Positions 1-6,346 are shown, counted from the stretch's first letter. The stretch: 7,569 bases of DNA from CAYJFX01 sp964370315 (GCA_964370315.1 CAYJIS010000064.1:1-7569); one strand, 5' to 3'. The notes: a model not told the origin generated them from the letters alone. Numbers and translations are program-made.

Positions 1-616
1 AGTAAACGTTAGTCATTTGACCGTAACTGGAATAAAACAAGTCTCAAAGGACGTTCTGCAACTTGCAACTTCCTCTGGGACTTTTTTTTTGAGAATAAGT
101 TATTTATCTCACATTAAATCTGAAAGTATTGACATAAATGTCGAGTTTGAAGATGAAGTGGATAATAATGATATTATCAATGCAGCATTAACATTTGCTT
201 GTGAGCAAAAGGCTGTTTCCTACCTTGCTAGAACCGAGCATTCACGTTTTATGCTTGAAACTAAACTTTTTAATAAGAATCACTCAAAAGAAGCAATTAG
301 AAAATCACTTGATTACTTAGAACAAAAAGGATATTTAGATGATGCTCGTTTTTCTAGAGCATGGCTTAGAAATAGAAGTATCACAAAAACCGAAGGTCCT
401 TCAAGGCTTAGTATAGAACTTGCTAAACGTGGAGTGAATAGAGATATAATAAAAGAAGTATTGGGTGAGTACTTTTTAGAAAACAATATTGAAGATTTAT
501 TTCAAAAGGCAGTAGATAGGTTACAGAGAATAGGAAAAAAAGGGGATAAACTACAACAAGCGCTCATCCGACAAGGCTTTGAGTGGAAATTAATTAAAAG
601 CCTTGAAGACGAGTGA
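1..616 (+). CDS. recX: Regulatory protein RecX (5' end probably outside the window)
   Basis: RecX family proteins bind RecA filaments in the cytoplasm and usually restrain recombinase activity and SOS induction. Numbering from a TTG at 17, the three-helix RecX repeats begin near residue 60. The first carries the pattern AVSYLARTEHSRFMLETKL (66-84), the second the hallmark YLDDARFSRAW (106-116) and a GPSRLSIELAKRGV stretch (127-140), and the third ends in IRQGFEWKLIKSL (184-196). The first ~55 residues look like a small beta-rich extension that short RecX proteins lack. The frame stays open to the window edge (V-N-V-S-H precede the TTG) and there is no ribosome binding site before the TTG, so translation probably starts upstream. 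Visible length (~200 aa) is normal to slightly long for the family. It converges on the GGDEF gene with only 13 bases between the stop codons. A nine-T run lies at codons 22-25. The family call is firm; the start is not. Confidence 0.9.
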   Translation, partial: VNVSHLTVTGIKQVSKDVLQLATSSGTFFLRISYLSHIKSESIDINVEFEDEVDNNDIINAALTFACEQKAVSYLARTEHSRFMLETKLFNKNHSKEAIRKSLDYLEQKGYLDDARFSRAWLRNRSITKTEGPSRLSIELAKRGVNRDIIKEVLGEYFLENNIEDLFQKAVDRLQRIGKKGDKLQQALIRQGFEWKLIKSLEDE

Positions 617-629
617 TTAAGACTTTAAG

Positions 630-1904
630 TTATTTTTTCTTTCCTTCTTGTCTATCGCTTGCAATTGATAAGAGTTTAGCAAATGTTGAAGAGTCATCTG
701 GATACGTTGCATAACCTGTCTTAGCACTTATATTTACTATTACACCAGAGATAGAAAACGGTTGTGAAGATAAGTCTTGTATACGATTTGTCACAGCTTT
801 TATTGCCGCCTTTGGCATTTCATTTTCTAGCATTACCACGAATTCACCGCCACCGAGTCGTACTACAAATCCATCTTTAACATTGTATTGTAGGCGTTTT
901 GTGTATGCTATTAATAAACCATCTCCAATTTCTCTTCCGTGTTGTTCATTTACAGCTTTTAAATCATTTAATACTATGTACAAAAGTGTTGCATTTGTTT
1001 TTTCATCAAGCACTGTTTCAAGTTTTTTTCTGCTATATGCTCCAGTGAGAGAATCAACATATTGTTCATAGTCGATTTGTTGTTTAATGGCTTCTCGTTT
1101 TTGTAGGAAAATTATTATACTGTAATAGGTAAATCTAAAACTTAAAAATACTAGTAAAATTAAAACTGGATCTAAAAGCGAAAAGAGAGAAGCATTAATT
1201 GAAAAGGTCCATTGTGTTCCGTAAATGTTCATTTCATTATTAATAGCAAATAAGCTAGAATAGTTTTCAGACTGGCGTATTATACTCTTATCTTCGGCAT
1301 CTGATAATTGGAGTGAATACTTGTATCCTAAAGATTCTATACTTGAAAAATCAATATAGTTAAATACTTGATCACTTGAAAAAGCTAGAGTAACAAATCC
1401 TAGCAGGGATTCATCGTTGATAGATGCATTTGAAGAAATTGGATTTTTTATAACAAGCCATTGTTTTCTCAAAGTTGGTTCATAATATTCAAAAGCAACA
1501 ATGCTATTAGTTGCAATAGATATTTGGGTATACCAAGGGTTTTCGTTTGGCAGTAAGCCATCTGTCCCTATAAGGTGTTTGTATTCATCATAGGGATATA
1601 CGTGTTGTACAATATTATTTGTGAGCACAGAAATAAAAGCTGTGTCTTGGTTTGTTTGAATGATACGAGCGTACTTATAAAAATCATCATCAGTTAGAAC
1701 TACGTCACTTGCATGCAATACATTTTCTAGTGATTGAGAGAGCTCAATGAGCGAACTAATTTTATCATCAATAACGAGAGAGTACATATTACTTATGTTT
1801 TTTAATTGCCTAATATTAAAACTAAGAATAAAAATGGCACATACAAATGTGAGTGCTATACTTGCAATGAGAAATTTATTTGATAAACGAGAAATACTAT
1901 TCAT
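630..1904 (-). CDS. Membrane CHASE1-like sensor protein with degenerate GGDEF domain
   Basis: Architecture of a membrane-bound diguanylate cyclase, 424 aa: TM helix ~11-30, an extracytoplasmic sensor ~35-240, TM helix ~243-266, and a cytoplasmic GGDEF domain ~280-417. The sensor resembles CHASE1, with HVYPYDEYKHLIGTD at 101-115, a GFVTLAF strand at 169-175 and a late IYGTQWTFSI segment. The GGDEF fold is recognisable from DSLTGAYSRKKLE (284-296), N319 and D328 (the usual guanine contacts), and VVRLGGGEFVVML (347-359). However, the third signature residue is Gly353 instead of Asp/Glu, and the other metal-ligand position (D of DxDxFK) is Val311. Both Mg2+ ligands are therefore missing and cyclase activity is unlikely. 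No RxxD inhibitory site is present. The C-terminus stops at ASDRQEGKKK without the usual Tyr. The Shine-Dalgarno is weak (GGAT, about eight bases upstream). It follows the phosphodiesterase gene by 40 bases, so co-transcription is likely. It may act as a GTP or c-di-GMP sensor, or be decaying. Confidence 0.85.
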   Translation of the reverse strand: MNSISRLSNKFLIASIALTFVCAIFILSFNIRQLKNISNMYSLVIDDKISSLIELSQSLENVLHASDVVLTDDDFYKYARIIQTNQDTAFISVLTNNIVQHVYPYDEYKHLIGTDGLLPNENPWYTQISIATNSIVAFEYYEPTLRKQWLVIKNPISSNASINDESLLGFVTLAFSSDQVFNYIDFSSIESLGYKYSLQLSDAEDKSIIRQSENYSSLFAINNEMNIYGTQWTFSINASLFSLLDPVLILLVFLSFRFTYYSIIIFLQKREAIKQQIDYEQYVDSLTGAYSRKKLETVLDEKTNATLLYIVLNDLKAVNEQHGREIGDGLLIAYTKRLQYNVKDGFVVRLGGGEFVVMLENEMPKAAIKAVTNRIQDLSSQPFSISGVIVNISAKTGYATYPDDSSTFAKLLSIASDRQEGKKK

Positions 1905-1920
1905 TTTTTAATCCAATAAT

Positions 1921-1944
1921 AAAAATTAGAAAGTAAAAACTTCC
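1921..1944 (-). terminator. Weak hairpin after the phosphodiesterase gene, possible attenuator
   Basis: Directly after the phosphodiesterase stop codon, the minus strand reads GGAAGT-TTTT-ACTTTC, a six-pair stem with one G-U pair and a four-base loop. It is followed by TAATTTTTATTATT, which is U-rich but interrupted. This could be a leaky terminator reducing transcription into the downstream GGDEF gene, or just an mRNA 3' structure. The stem is short and A/U-rich, so confidence is low. Confidence 0.3.
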
Positions 1945-2769
1945 TTATTTATTATCGGCAAGTTCTTTTAATGTGCCTATAATTTCTTGTGGTTTATTTG
2001 AACAAATTCCTTTTACTCCTCGTTCGACCAAATTTTTAGCATCCTGAGCATCGTCAACGGTCCAAACCCATACATCACTATCTTCTTTTTGTGTGTAATC
2101 TTTCCAACAGGGTTTTAAGATGTCATAGCTACAAAAAAAGCGTCCTTTACCCCCACGTACAATGAAATTAGATTCTGGATTTGTATCATAGATAAGGGCA
2201 GTTGGGATATCGCTAAAACGACTAAATTGCATAATGGCAAGAGGATTGAAAGATGATACTAAAAATCTATCTGGATTTTTAGGATGTTTTTCTATGGCTT
2301 CTTTTAATACTTCGGCAGTTTTTTTAGCAACGGCCTTACATTTTAAGGAGTCAATTTTTAATTCAACATCAACATATACGTCAGATCCTAGTAAGTCAAG
2401 TACATCAGATAATAGTGGAATTTTTTCAGCTGTAAATTCTTTTTTAAACCAAACACCATAGTCAAATTTCAATAACTCAGCATAGGTAGATTCTTCGATT
2501 GTAATATCTGGGGCACTTTGTGGTTCGCTCATGTTTTCAGTATAAAAGCGGCCAGTTCTTTGTATTGAATCATCATGTATAACGACGAGCTTACCATCTT
2601 TTGTAAGGTGTACATCTAACTCAACTCCGGGAATTCCTAATTCCTTTACTTTTTTAAAAGCTGGCATTGTATTCTCTGGGGCTAGCGACGATACTCCTCG
2701 ATGTGCAAACAAAAACGGACGTGTGGCATGAGGAAATATTGATTTGTGTTGACTTTTCTTTTTTACCAT
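1945..2769 (-). CDS. Glycerophosphodiester phosphodiesterase, cytosolic UgpQ-like
   Basis: Hydrolyses glycerophosphodiesters from phospholipid breakdown to glycerol-3-phosphate and an alcohol. With the ATG at 2769 the protein has 274 aa, normal for the short bacterial GDPD family. The TIM-barrel motifs are all present: AHRGVSSLAPENT (22-34), ELDVHLTKDGKLVVIHDD (50-67) with metal/catalytic residues E50, D52 and H65, DVELKID (134-140) with E136 and K138, and the closing WVWTVDDAQDAKNLVERGV (234-252). The usual TDxP near the end is SNKP. No signal peptide is visible from this start, unlike the lipoprotein GlpQ known from several spirochaetes. The frame stays open to an upstream ATG at 2904, but that extension would run antisense into the start of the transporter gene, so I prefer 2769. 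No Shine-Dalgarno precedes 2769, while a perfect TATAAT ends six bases before the ATG, suggesting a leaderless start. The gene is first of a likely two-gene unit with the GGDEF gene and is divergent from the MFS gene. Confidence 0.92.
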   Translation of the reverse strand: MVKKKSQHKSIFPHATRPFLFAHRGVSSLAPENTMPAFKKVKELGIPGVELDVHLTKDGKLVVIHDDSIQRTGRFYTENMSEPQSAPDITIEESTYAELLKFDYGVWFKKEFTAEKIPLLSDVLDLLGSDVYVDVELKIDSLKCKAVAKKTAEVLKEAIEKHPKNPDRFLVSSFNPLAIMQFSRFSDIPTALIYDTNPESNFIVRGGKGRFFCSYDILKPCWKDYTQKEDSDVWVWTVDDAQDAKNLVERGVKGICSNKPQEIIGTLKELADNK

Positions 2770-2770
2770 A

Positions 2771-2799
2771 TTGTCATTATAGCAAAACCATGTTAAACT
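2771..2799 (+). promoter_or_regulatory. Predicted promoter of the MFS transporter gene
   Basis: TTGTCA (2771-2776, five of six consensus bases) and TAAACT (2794-2799, four of six) are separated by exactly 17 bases. Predicted initiation near 2806 would give a leader of about 16 bases that just holds the ribosome binding site. The -35 shares base 2776 with the -10 box of the opposing promoter. An alternative TATAGA at 2802-2807 has no well-spaced -35. Confidence 0.4.
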
Positions 2800-2805
2800 T
2801 GTATA
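2776..2805 (-). promoter_or_regulatory. Predicted promoter of the phosphodiesterase gene
   Basis: On the minus strand a perfect -10 box TATAAT occupies 2776-2781. The best -35 is TATACA at 2800-2805 (four of six consensus bases) with an 18-base spacer. Transcription would begin around 2769, the first base of the ATG. The -10 is strong and the -35 weak, so the site is a prediction. Confidence 0.45.
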
Positions 2806-2812
2806 GAGGAGA
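2805..2812 (+). promoter_or_regulatory. Ribosome binding site of the MFS transporter gene
   Basis: AGAGGAGA lies about nine to ten bases before the ATG at 2822. It fixes that ATG as the transporter start and argues that the divergent phosphodiesterase gene does not extend across it. Confidence 0.75.
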
Positions 2813-2821
2813 AAAACCAAA

Positions 2822-4165
2822 ATGACAGAAAAAAATGACGGATTTAAAAAATATTTACCTATAACGTTTCTAATTGGTGCTGGCTTTTTTACCATGGGAC
2901 TCATGGATCCTTTGTATGATAGTTATGTAACAATTTTTTTAAGTCAGTATATTCCTTATAAGTGGCTTGTTGGAATGTTCATGGCGCTTGATAATGCGCT
3001 TGCAATTTTTTTAATACCGCTTGTTTCAGCATGGTCTGATAACACACGGACTCGAATTGGGCGTCGTATGCCTTGGATTATTGTTCTTTTGCCGTTATCT
3101 GCAATCTTTTTTGCTGCGATTCCTTATGCTGCACGAACATCATTAGTTGCCTTAGTTGTGATACTTGCTTTATTAAATCTTGCAAAACAGTCAGTTAGAG
3201 GCCCTGTTGTAGCTCTTATGCCTGATGTTGTTCCTCCTGATTATCGCTCACAAGGAAATGGTGTCATCAATACTATGGGAAACATCGCAGGTATTGTTGG
3301 AACACTTTTGTTAGCACGCCTTATGGATATAGATATGATATTGCCATTTTTTGGGGAAACAAAAAATGCATTAGCTTTTCCTGTAGCTGGGATTCTTGTT
3401 GTACTAGCAGCTATTATGCTCTTATTATTTGTAAAAGAAAATAAATCTCAGGGGTATATACAAAATTCTAGTTCTGATAATGATACAAAAGAAGATAAAA
3501 TTTCTTTCTTAAAAAGTCTATCTCTTGTTCTGAAAGGAACTTCTAACAAAAAAGGCAAAAAAGATAGAAGTTCATTTTTTGTCTTGCTCTCCTTATTTCT
3601 TTGGTTTATGGCATATCAAGGCTTGGTTCCATATGTTGCAGAATACAGTATTTTAACATTTGATATTTCAATGGGGCTTGGTGCCTTTGCAGCAGGTATG
3701 GTGGCAATTGCATCTGCCATTTTTGCAATTCCTATGGGATACGCTGCAAACAAGTGGGGTAGAAAGCGTATGATTCGCATTTCACTTCTTGGTGTTATTG
3801 TAGTTCTTATTGCACAATTTATTTTTGCAGAGCTGGTTATGAACTTAGGATTAACCGGAGGCCATCTTGTATACATCTTTTGGGCGTTAATGTTTTGCTT
3901 TGGTATTTTTTGGATTTGCATTGTTGCAAACTCATTTCCTATGCTTTGGCAAATGGCAGGTTTCGCACGCATTGGTCTATATACAGGGCTATACTACACC
4001 TTTTCACAGGCAGCTGCGATTTTAGCACCATTCTGTGGGGGGCTTATAATCGACCTTGTGAGCTATAGGGGTATATTTATTTACGGTGCCGTCTTCTTTG
4101 TTTTAGCCTTTATTACCATGGGTTTTGTAACAAGTGGAGAAAAAACGGACAGTGCAGAAATGTAG
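2822..4165 (+). CDS. MFS transporter, sugar-cation symporter (SLC45/GPH-like) type
   Basis: A 447-aa inner-membrane carrier with about 12 hydrophobic helices in two halves joined by a charged cytoplasmic loop (~205-250, rich in Lys, Asp and Ser). The first-half loop 2-3 motif is WSDNTRTRIGRRMPW (71-85), close to the SDxxxxRxGRRxPW form of sucrose/SLC45 and GPH sugar symporters. The second-half equivalent is ANKWGRKRM (309-317). Other family-like segments are FLxxYIPYKW near 39-48, RGPVVALMPD (126-135) and GLYYTFSQAAAILAPFCGG (389-407). Motifs support proton- or cation-coupled uptake of a small solute, probably a sugar or glycoside, but do not define it. The start is set by a good Shine-Dalgarno. 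The neighbours are a divergent GDPD gene and, further off, a galactokinase on the other strand. Glycerophosphodiesters or galactosides are therefore both conceivable substrates, but this is inference only. A strong terminator follows, so it is probably transcribed alone. Confidence 0.88.
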   Translation: MTEKNDGFKKYLPITFLIGAGFFTMGLMDPLYDSYVTIFLSQYIPYKWLVGMFMALDNALAIFLIPLVSAWSDNTRTRIGRRMPWIIVLLPLSAIFFAAIPYAARTSLVALVVILALLNLAKQSVRGPVVALMPDVVPPDYRSQGNGVINTMGNIAGIVGTLLLARLMDIDMILPFFGETKNALAFPVAGILVVLAAIMLLLFVKENKSQGYIQNSSSDNDTKEDKISFLKSLSLVLKGTSNKKGKKDRSSFFVLLSLFLWFMAYQGLVPYVAEYSILTFDISMGLGAFAAGMVAIASAIFAIPMGYAANKWGRKRMIRISLLGVIVVLIAQFIFAELVMNLGLTGGHLVYIFWALMFCFGIFWICIVANSFPMLWQMAGFARIGLYTGLYYTFSQAAAILAPFCGGLIIDLVSYRGIFIYGAVFFVLAFITMGFVTSGEKTDSAEM

Positions 4166-4183
4166 TACTTCGTTTGTGTTTTG

Positions 4184-4210
4184 AAAAGGCGGCTTTTTAG
4201 CCGCTTTTTT
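4184..4210 (+). terminator. Intrinsic terminator after the MFS gene
   Basis: GCGGCT (4189-4194), loop TTTT, AGCCGC (4199-4204), then a six-T tract. A flanking AAAA/TTTT could extend the stem past a bulged G. It starts about 20 bases after the transporter stop codon and insulates the next gene. Confidence 0.85.
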
Positions 4211-4211
4211 C

Positions 4212-4240
4212 TTGTCATTTTATAAAAATAAGAGTACAAT
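4212..4240 (+). promoter_or_regulatory. Predicted promoter of the YgjP-like gene
   Basis: TTGTCA (4212-4217) and TACAAT (4235-4240), each five of six consensus bases, are spaced by 17 bases. This is the best two-box promoter match I found in the window. Initiation is expected near 4247, one or two bases before the ATG at 4249, so the mRNA would have practically no 5' leader. Confidence 0.6.
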
Positions 4241-4248
4241 AATTATTC

Positions 4249-4977
4249 ATGAAAATACTTTCAATAGAAAAAAGAGTTGTTGAAAACGAACCTACGCTTT
4301 CTTATACTCTTACCAGAAAAATGGTTAAGAATACTAATCTTCGCATAAAAAGAGATGGGCAGGTTTTGGTGTCTGCAAATCCTTTTGTGCCAATAAAACA
4401 TATTGATTCTTTTGTTTTAAGTAAAAAGCACTTTATAGAAAAAAATAAAAAACGCTTTTTAGAAATTAAAAAAGATATGCCTGCAAAAAAACAATACATT
4501 AATGATGAAACTTTTTATTTATTAGGTAAAAAGCTTAGCCTCCACGTGTTTGAATCCCAAGTCACCTATGTTGAAGTTGAAGATGGTTTTCTAAAGCTTT
4601 ACACAAAAGATATTACAAGTGTTTCTAAAAAGCATAAAATACTAGCATCATTTTTTGATGACGAATGTAAAAAGCAATTTACAGAATTACTAAAAGAAAC
4701 ACATAAGGCATTTTCGAAGTACGGGGTTTCATTTCCACAGCTTAAAATGAGAACTATGAAAAGCAGATGGGGTTCTTGTGCGACAAAAAAAGGCATAATC
4801 ACACTAAATAAAAAACTTATAGAAGCTCCGAAAGCGTGTATTGAGTATGTGGTTATTCATGAATTTGTTCATTTTTTGCATCCTGATCATTCTAAAAAGT
4901 TTTATGCCTGTATGGAAAGTTTTCTTCCAGATTGGAAAGAACGTAAAAAATTGCTAGAAAGTCAGTACATATTGTAA
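4249..4977 (+). CDS. YgjP/DUF45-type zinc metallopeptidase-like protein
   Basis: A 242-aa soluble protein of the YgjP-like (DUF45) family, which shares the gluzincin zinc-site fold with SprT/WLM peptidases. The physiological substrate of the family is poorly defined. The N-terminal half is a beta-rich domain (YTLTRKMVKNTNLRIKRDGQVLVSAN, broken here as residues 19-35 and 36-44) followed by a basic helix. The C-terminal half has the family signature MKSRWGSC (170-177), ITLNKKLIEAP (184-194) and the zinc site VIHEFVHF (202-209), with H204 and H208 as ligands, E205 as catalytic base and H214 as likely third ligand in HPDHSKKFY. All key residues are intact. An in-frame stop at 4240-4242 makes 4249 the first possible start. 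No Shine-Dalgarno sits at a usable distance (AAGAG at 4230-4234 is 14 bases away). It has its own promoter between two terminators, so it is probably monocistronic. Cytoplasmic: no signal peptide. Confidence 0.87.
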   Translation: MKILSIEKRVVENEPTLSYTLTRKMVKNTNLRIKRDGQVLVSANPFVPIKHIDSFVLSKKHFIEKNKKRFLEIKKDMPAKKQYINDETFYLLGKKLSLHVFESQVTYVEVEDGFLKLYTKDITSVSKKHKILASFFDDECKKQFTELLKETHKAFSKYGVSFPQLKMRTMKSRWGSCATKKGIITLNKKLIEAPKACIEYVVIHEFVHFLHPDHSKKFYACMESFLPDWKERKKLLESQYIL

Positions 4978-5008
4978 AAAAAGCCAGTTTTGAAAACAAA
5001 ACCGGCTT
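4976..5008 (-). terminator. Intrinsic terminator of the sppA-galactokinase operon
   Basis: An 11-position stem (4981-4991 with 4998-5008, one A-C mismatch, loop GAAAAC). On the minus strand it is followed by a run of seven T (4976-4982), overlapping the stop of the convergent YgjP-like gene. On the plus strand there is no T-run after the stem, so it is chiefly a minus-strand terminator, though the hairpin may also protect the plus-strand mRNA. Confidence 0.8.
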
Positions 5009-5032
5009 ATAATATTGTAAAGTAGGCGTTAT

Positions 5033-6319
5033 TTATACAACTTCAATAGCACCATGTGGGCGAATACTCATTGCATATACAGGGCTTAAGTCACCACTTG
5101 CTTTATCGTAGCCTAGGGCTTTTTCCATATACTCTGTGTACTCTTCGCGCAAGTCGTTTGGAATAAAAGCCTGGATAACTCCAGCAAAACCACCTCCGTG
5201 AATACGGCATGCACCAACGCCTTTATTTTTGATGAATATTTCGGTTAATGCAAGACAAACTGAAATTGGTTGCTCCTGTGCATTTGTTGGTACAAAAACA
5301 TTTTGCAGCCACTTCCATGATGAGTTTCCAGAATCGGTAACTAGTGATAAGAACTTTTGAAAGTCACCATTTTTTAGGGCAGCAACTTCTGAGTCTACAC
5401 GGTCGTTTTCTTCGATGAAATGAACTGCTCTCATAACTGCACGATCACCACATTTTTTTCTAATTTTTACAAGGTTATCGCTAATATCCTTAAACGATAA
5501 ACCGCGTAATGTTTCTTTTCCAAGAAGTTTAGCAACAGAGCGCATTTCGTTTGGAATAGAGGAATATTCTTCAGAAAGATCTGCGTGGCCTTTTCCTGTA
5601 TTTACTATCATAAGTGAATAGTTTTGTTTTGCAAAATCAAAAGGTACTTTTTCTACAATTGGCTCAGAAGGATTTTGAAAGTCCATTGCAACGAGTCCAC
5701 CAACAGCGCATGCCATTTGGTCTAAAAGACCTGATGCTTTATCCCAGTATTTGTTTTCTGCAAATTGTCCGATTGTAGCATATTTACTCACAGGAATAGT
5801 ACCATCATTAAAAAGTTTATCAAGGATAAGACATAGCATCATTTCAAAAGAAGCCGATGAGCTAACTCCTGCTGCAGGAATAACATTACTCGTTAAACAC
5901 GCATTAAATCCACCAACTTTATACCCTCTGTCTTTGAATCCTTGTACGATTCCACGTAGTAGAGCAGGGGAACCTTTTTCGTCCATAATTCGCTCAGAAT
6001 TTGTTATATCAATTATAATATCTTTGTTATACGTGATATCATGAATGGTGATAATGTTATTATCCGACGCTTTAGCAGCACCAATACAATCCAGTTGAAT
6101 ACTTGCAGCTAGTACTTTGCCCAAATTGTGGTCAGTGTGATTTCCACCAATTTCACTTCTTCCTGCGCTTGTAAAGTAACGTACGCCTTCAGCTTTGGCA
6201 TCTTTTTTAAAGTAGGCAGTCCACTCTTGTGAAAGCGTAGAGTATCGTTTCATTTGTGATTCAATTACTGCCTCATCATTTCCGTAAAGTTCTGAAAAAA
6301 GTTGTCTAGAAAAGTGCAT
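5033..6319 (-). CDS. galK: Galactokinase-family GHMP kinase, variant signature
   Basis: GHMP-superfamily sugar kinase, 428 aa, expected to phosphorylate galactose (or a related sugar) at C1 with ATP in the cytoplasm. The N-terminal galactokinase motif is AGRSEIGGNHTDHNLG (52-67), where classical enzymes have GRxNLIGEHTDY. The phosphate-loop motif 2 is GVSSSASFE (151-159), the catalytic Asp is D200 in GLLDQ (197-201), and motif 3 is HGGGFAG (374-380). The Glu that normally contacts the sugar is Asn60 and the final Tyr is His64, while the Arg (R54) and Asp (D63) are kept. I recall the same GRxEIGGNHTDH pattern in annotated galactokinases of Clostridia, so this looks like a clade form, not damage. 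The start has AAGGA seven bases upstream. It lies 27 bases after sppA in the same direction and ends at a terminator, so it is the last gene of that operon. No galT or galE is in the window. Confidence 0.88.
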   Translation of the reverse strand: MHFSRQLFSELYGNDEAVIESQMKRYSTLSQEWTAYFKKDAKAEGVRYFTSAGRSEIGGNHTDHNLGKVLAASIQLDCIGAAKASDNNIITIHDITYNKDIIIDITNSERIMDEKGSPALLRGIVQGFKDRGYKVGGFNACLTSNVIPAAGVSSSASFEMMLCLILDKLFNDGTIPVSKYATIGQFAENKYWDKASGLLDQMACAVGGLVAMDFQNPSEPIVEKVPFDFAKQNYSLMIVNTGKGHADLSEEYSSIPNEMRSVAKLLGKETLRGLSFKDISDNLVKIRKKCGDRAVMRAVHFIEENDRVDSEVAALKNGDFQKFLSLVTDSGNSSWKWLQNVFVPTNAQEQPISVCLALTEIFIKNKGVGACRIHGGGFAGVIQAFIPNDLREEYTEYMEKALGYDKASGDLSPVYAMSIRPHGAIEVV

Positions 6320-6346
6320 GTTTCTGTCCTTTATATAAGTTAATAA

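Noticed and set aside
840..854. Calling the GGDEF gene a functional diguanylate cyclase
   Set aside because: The signature is GGGEF and the first metal-binding Asp is also absent, so only the fold, not the activity, is supported.
883..1071. Plus-strand open frame of 62 codons inside the GGDEF gene
   Set aside because: It is antisense to conserved GGDEF-domain codons, has no recognisable domain and no ribosome binding site.
1905..1944. TATTAT at 1916-1921 (minus strand) as a promoter for the GGDEF gene
   Set aside because: No matching -35 box was found at the right distance; such A/T hexamers are common in this background.
2234..2461. Plus-strand open frame inside the phosphodiesterase gene
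   Set aside because: It lies opposite conserved GDPD codons and its Ser/Thr-rich product looks like an antisense shadow.
2749..2780. TTGACT at 2749-2754 as the -35 of the MFS promoter
   Set aside because: No acceptable -10 lies at 16-18 bases; the nearest candidate (CATTAT) is 20 bases away and it falls inside the GDPD coding region.
3616..3972. Minus-strand open frame of 118 codons inside the MFS gene
   Set aside because: It is antisense to transmembrane helices of a clear transporter, with no family features of its own.
5751..6044. Plus-strand open frame inside the galactokinase gene
   Set aside because: It overlaps the conserved kinase motifs on the opposite strand and shows no start signals.
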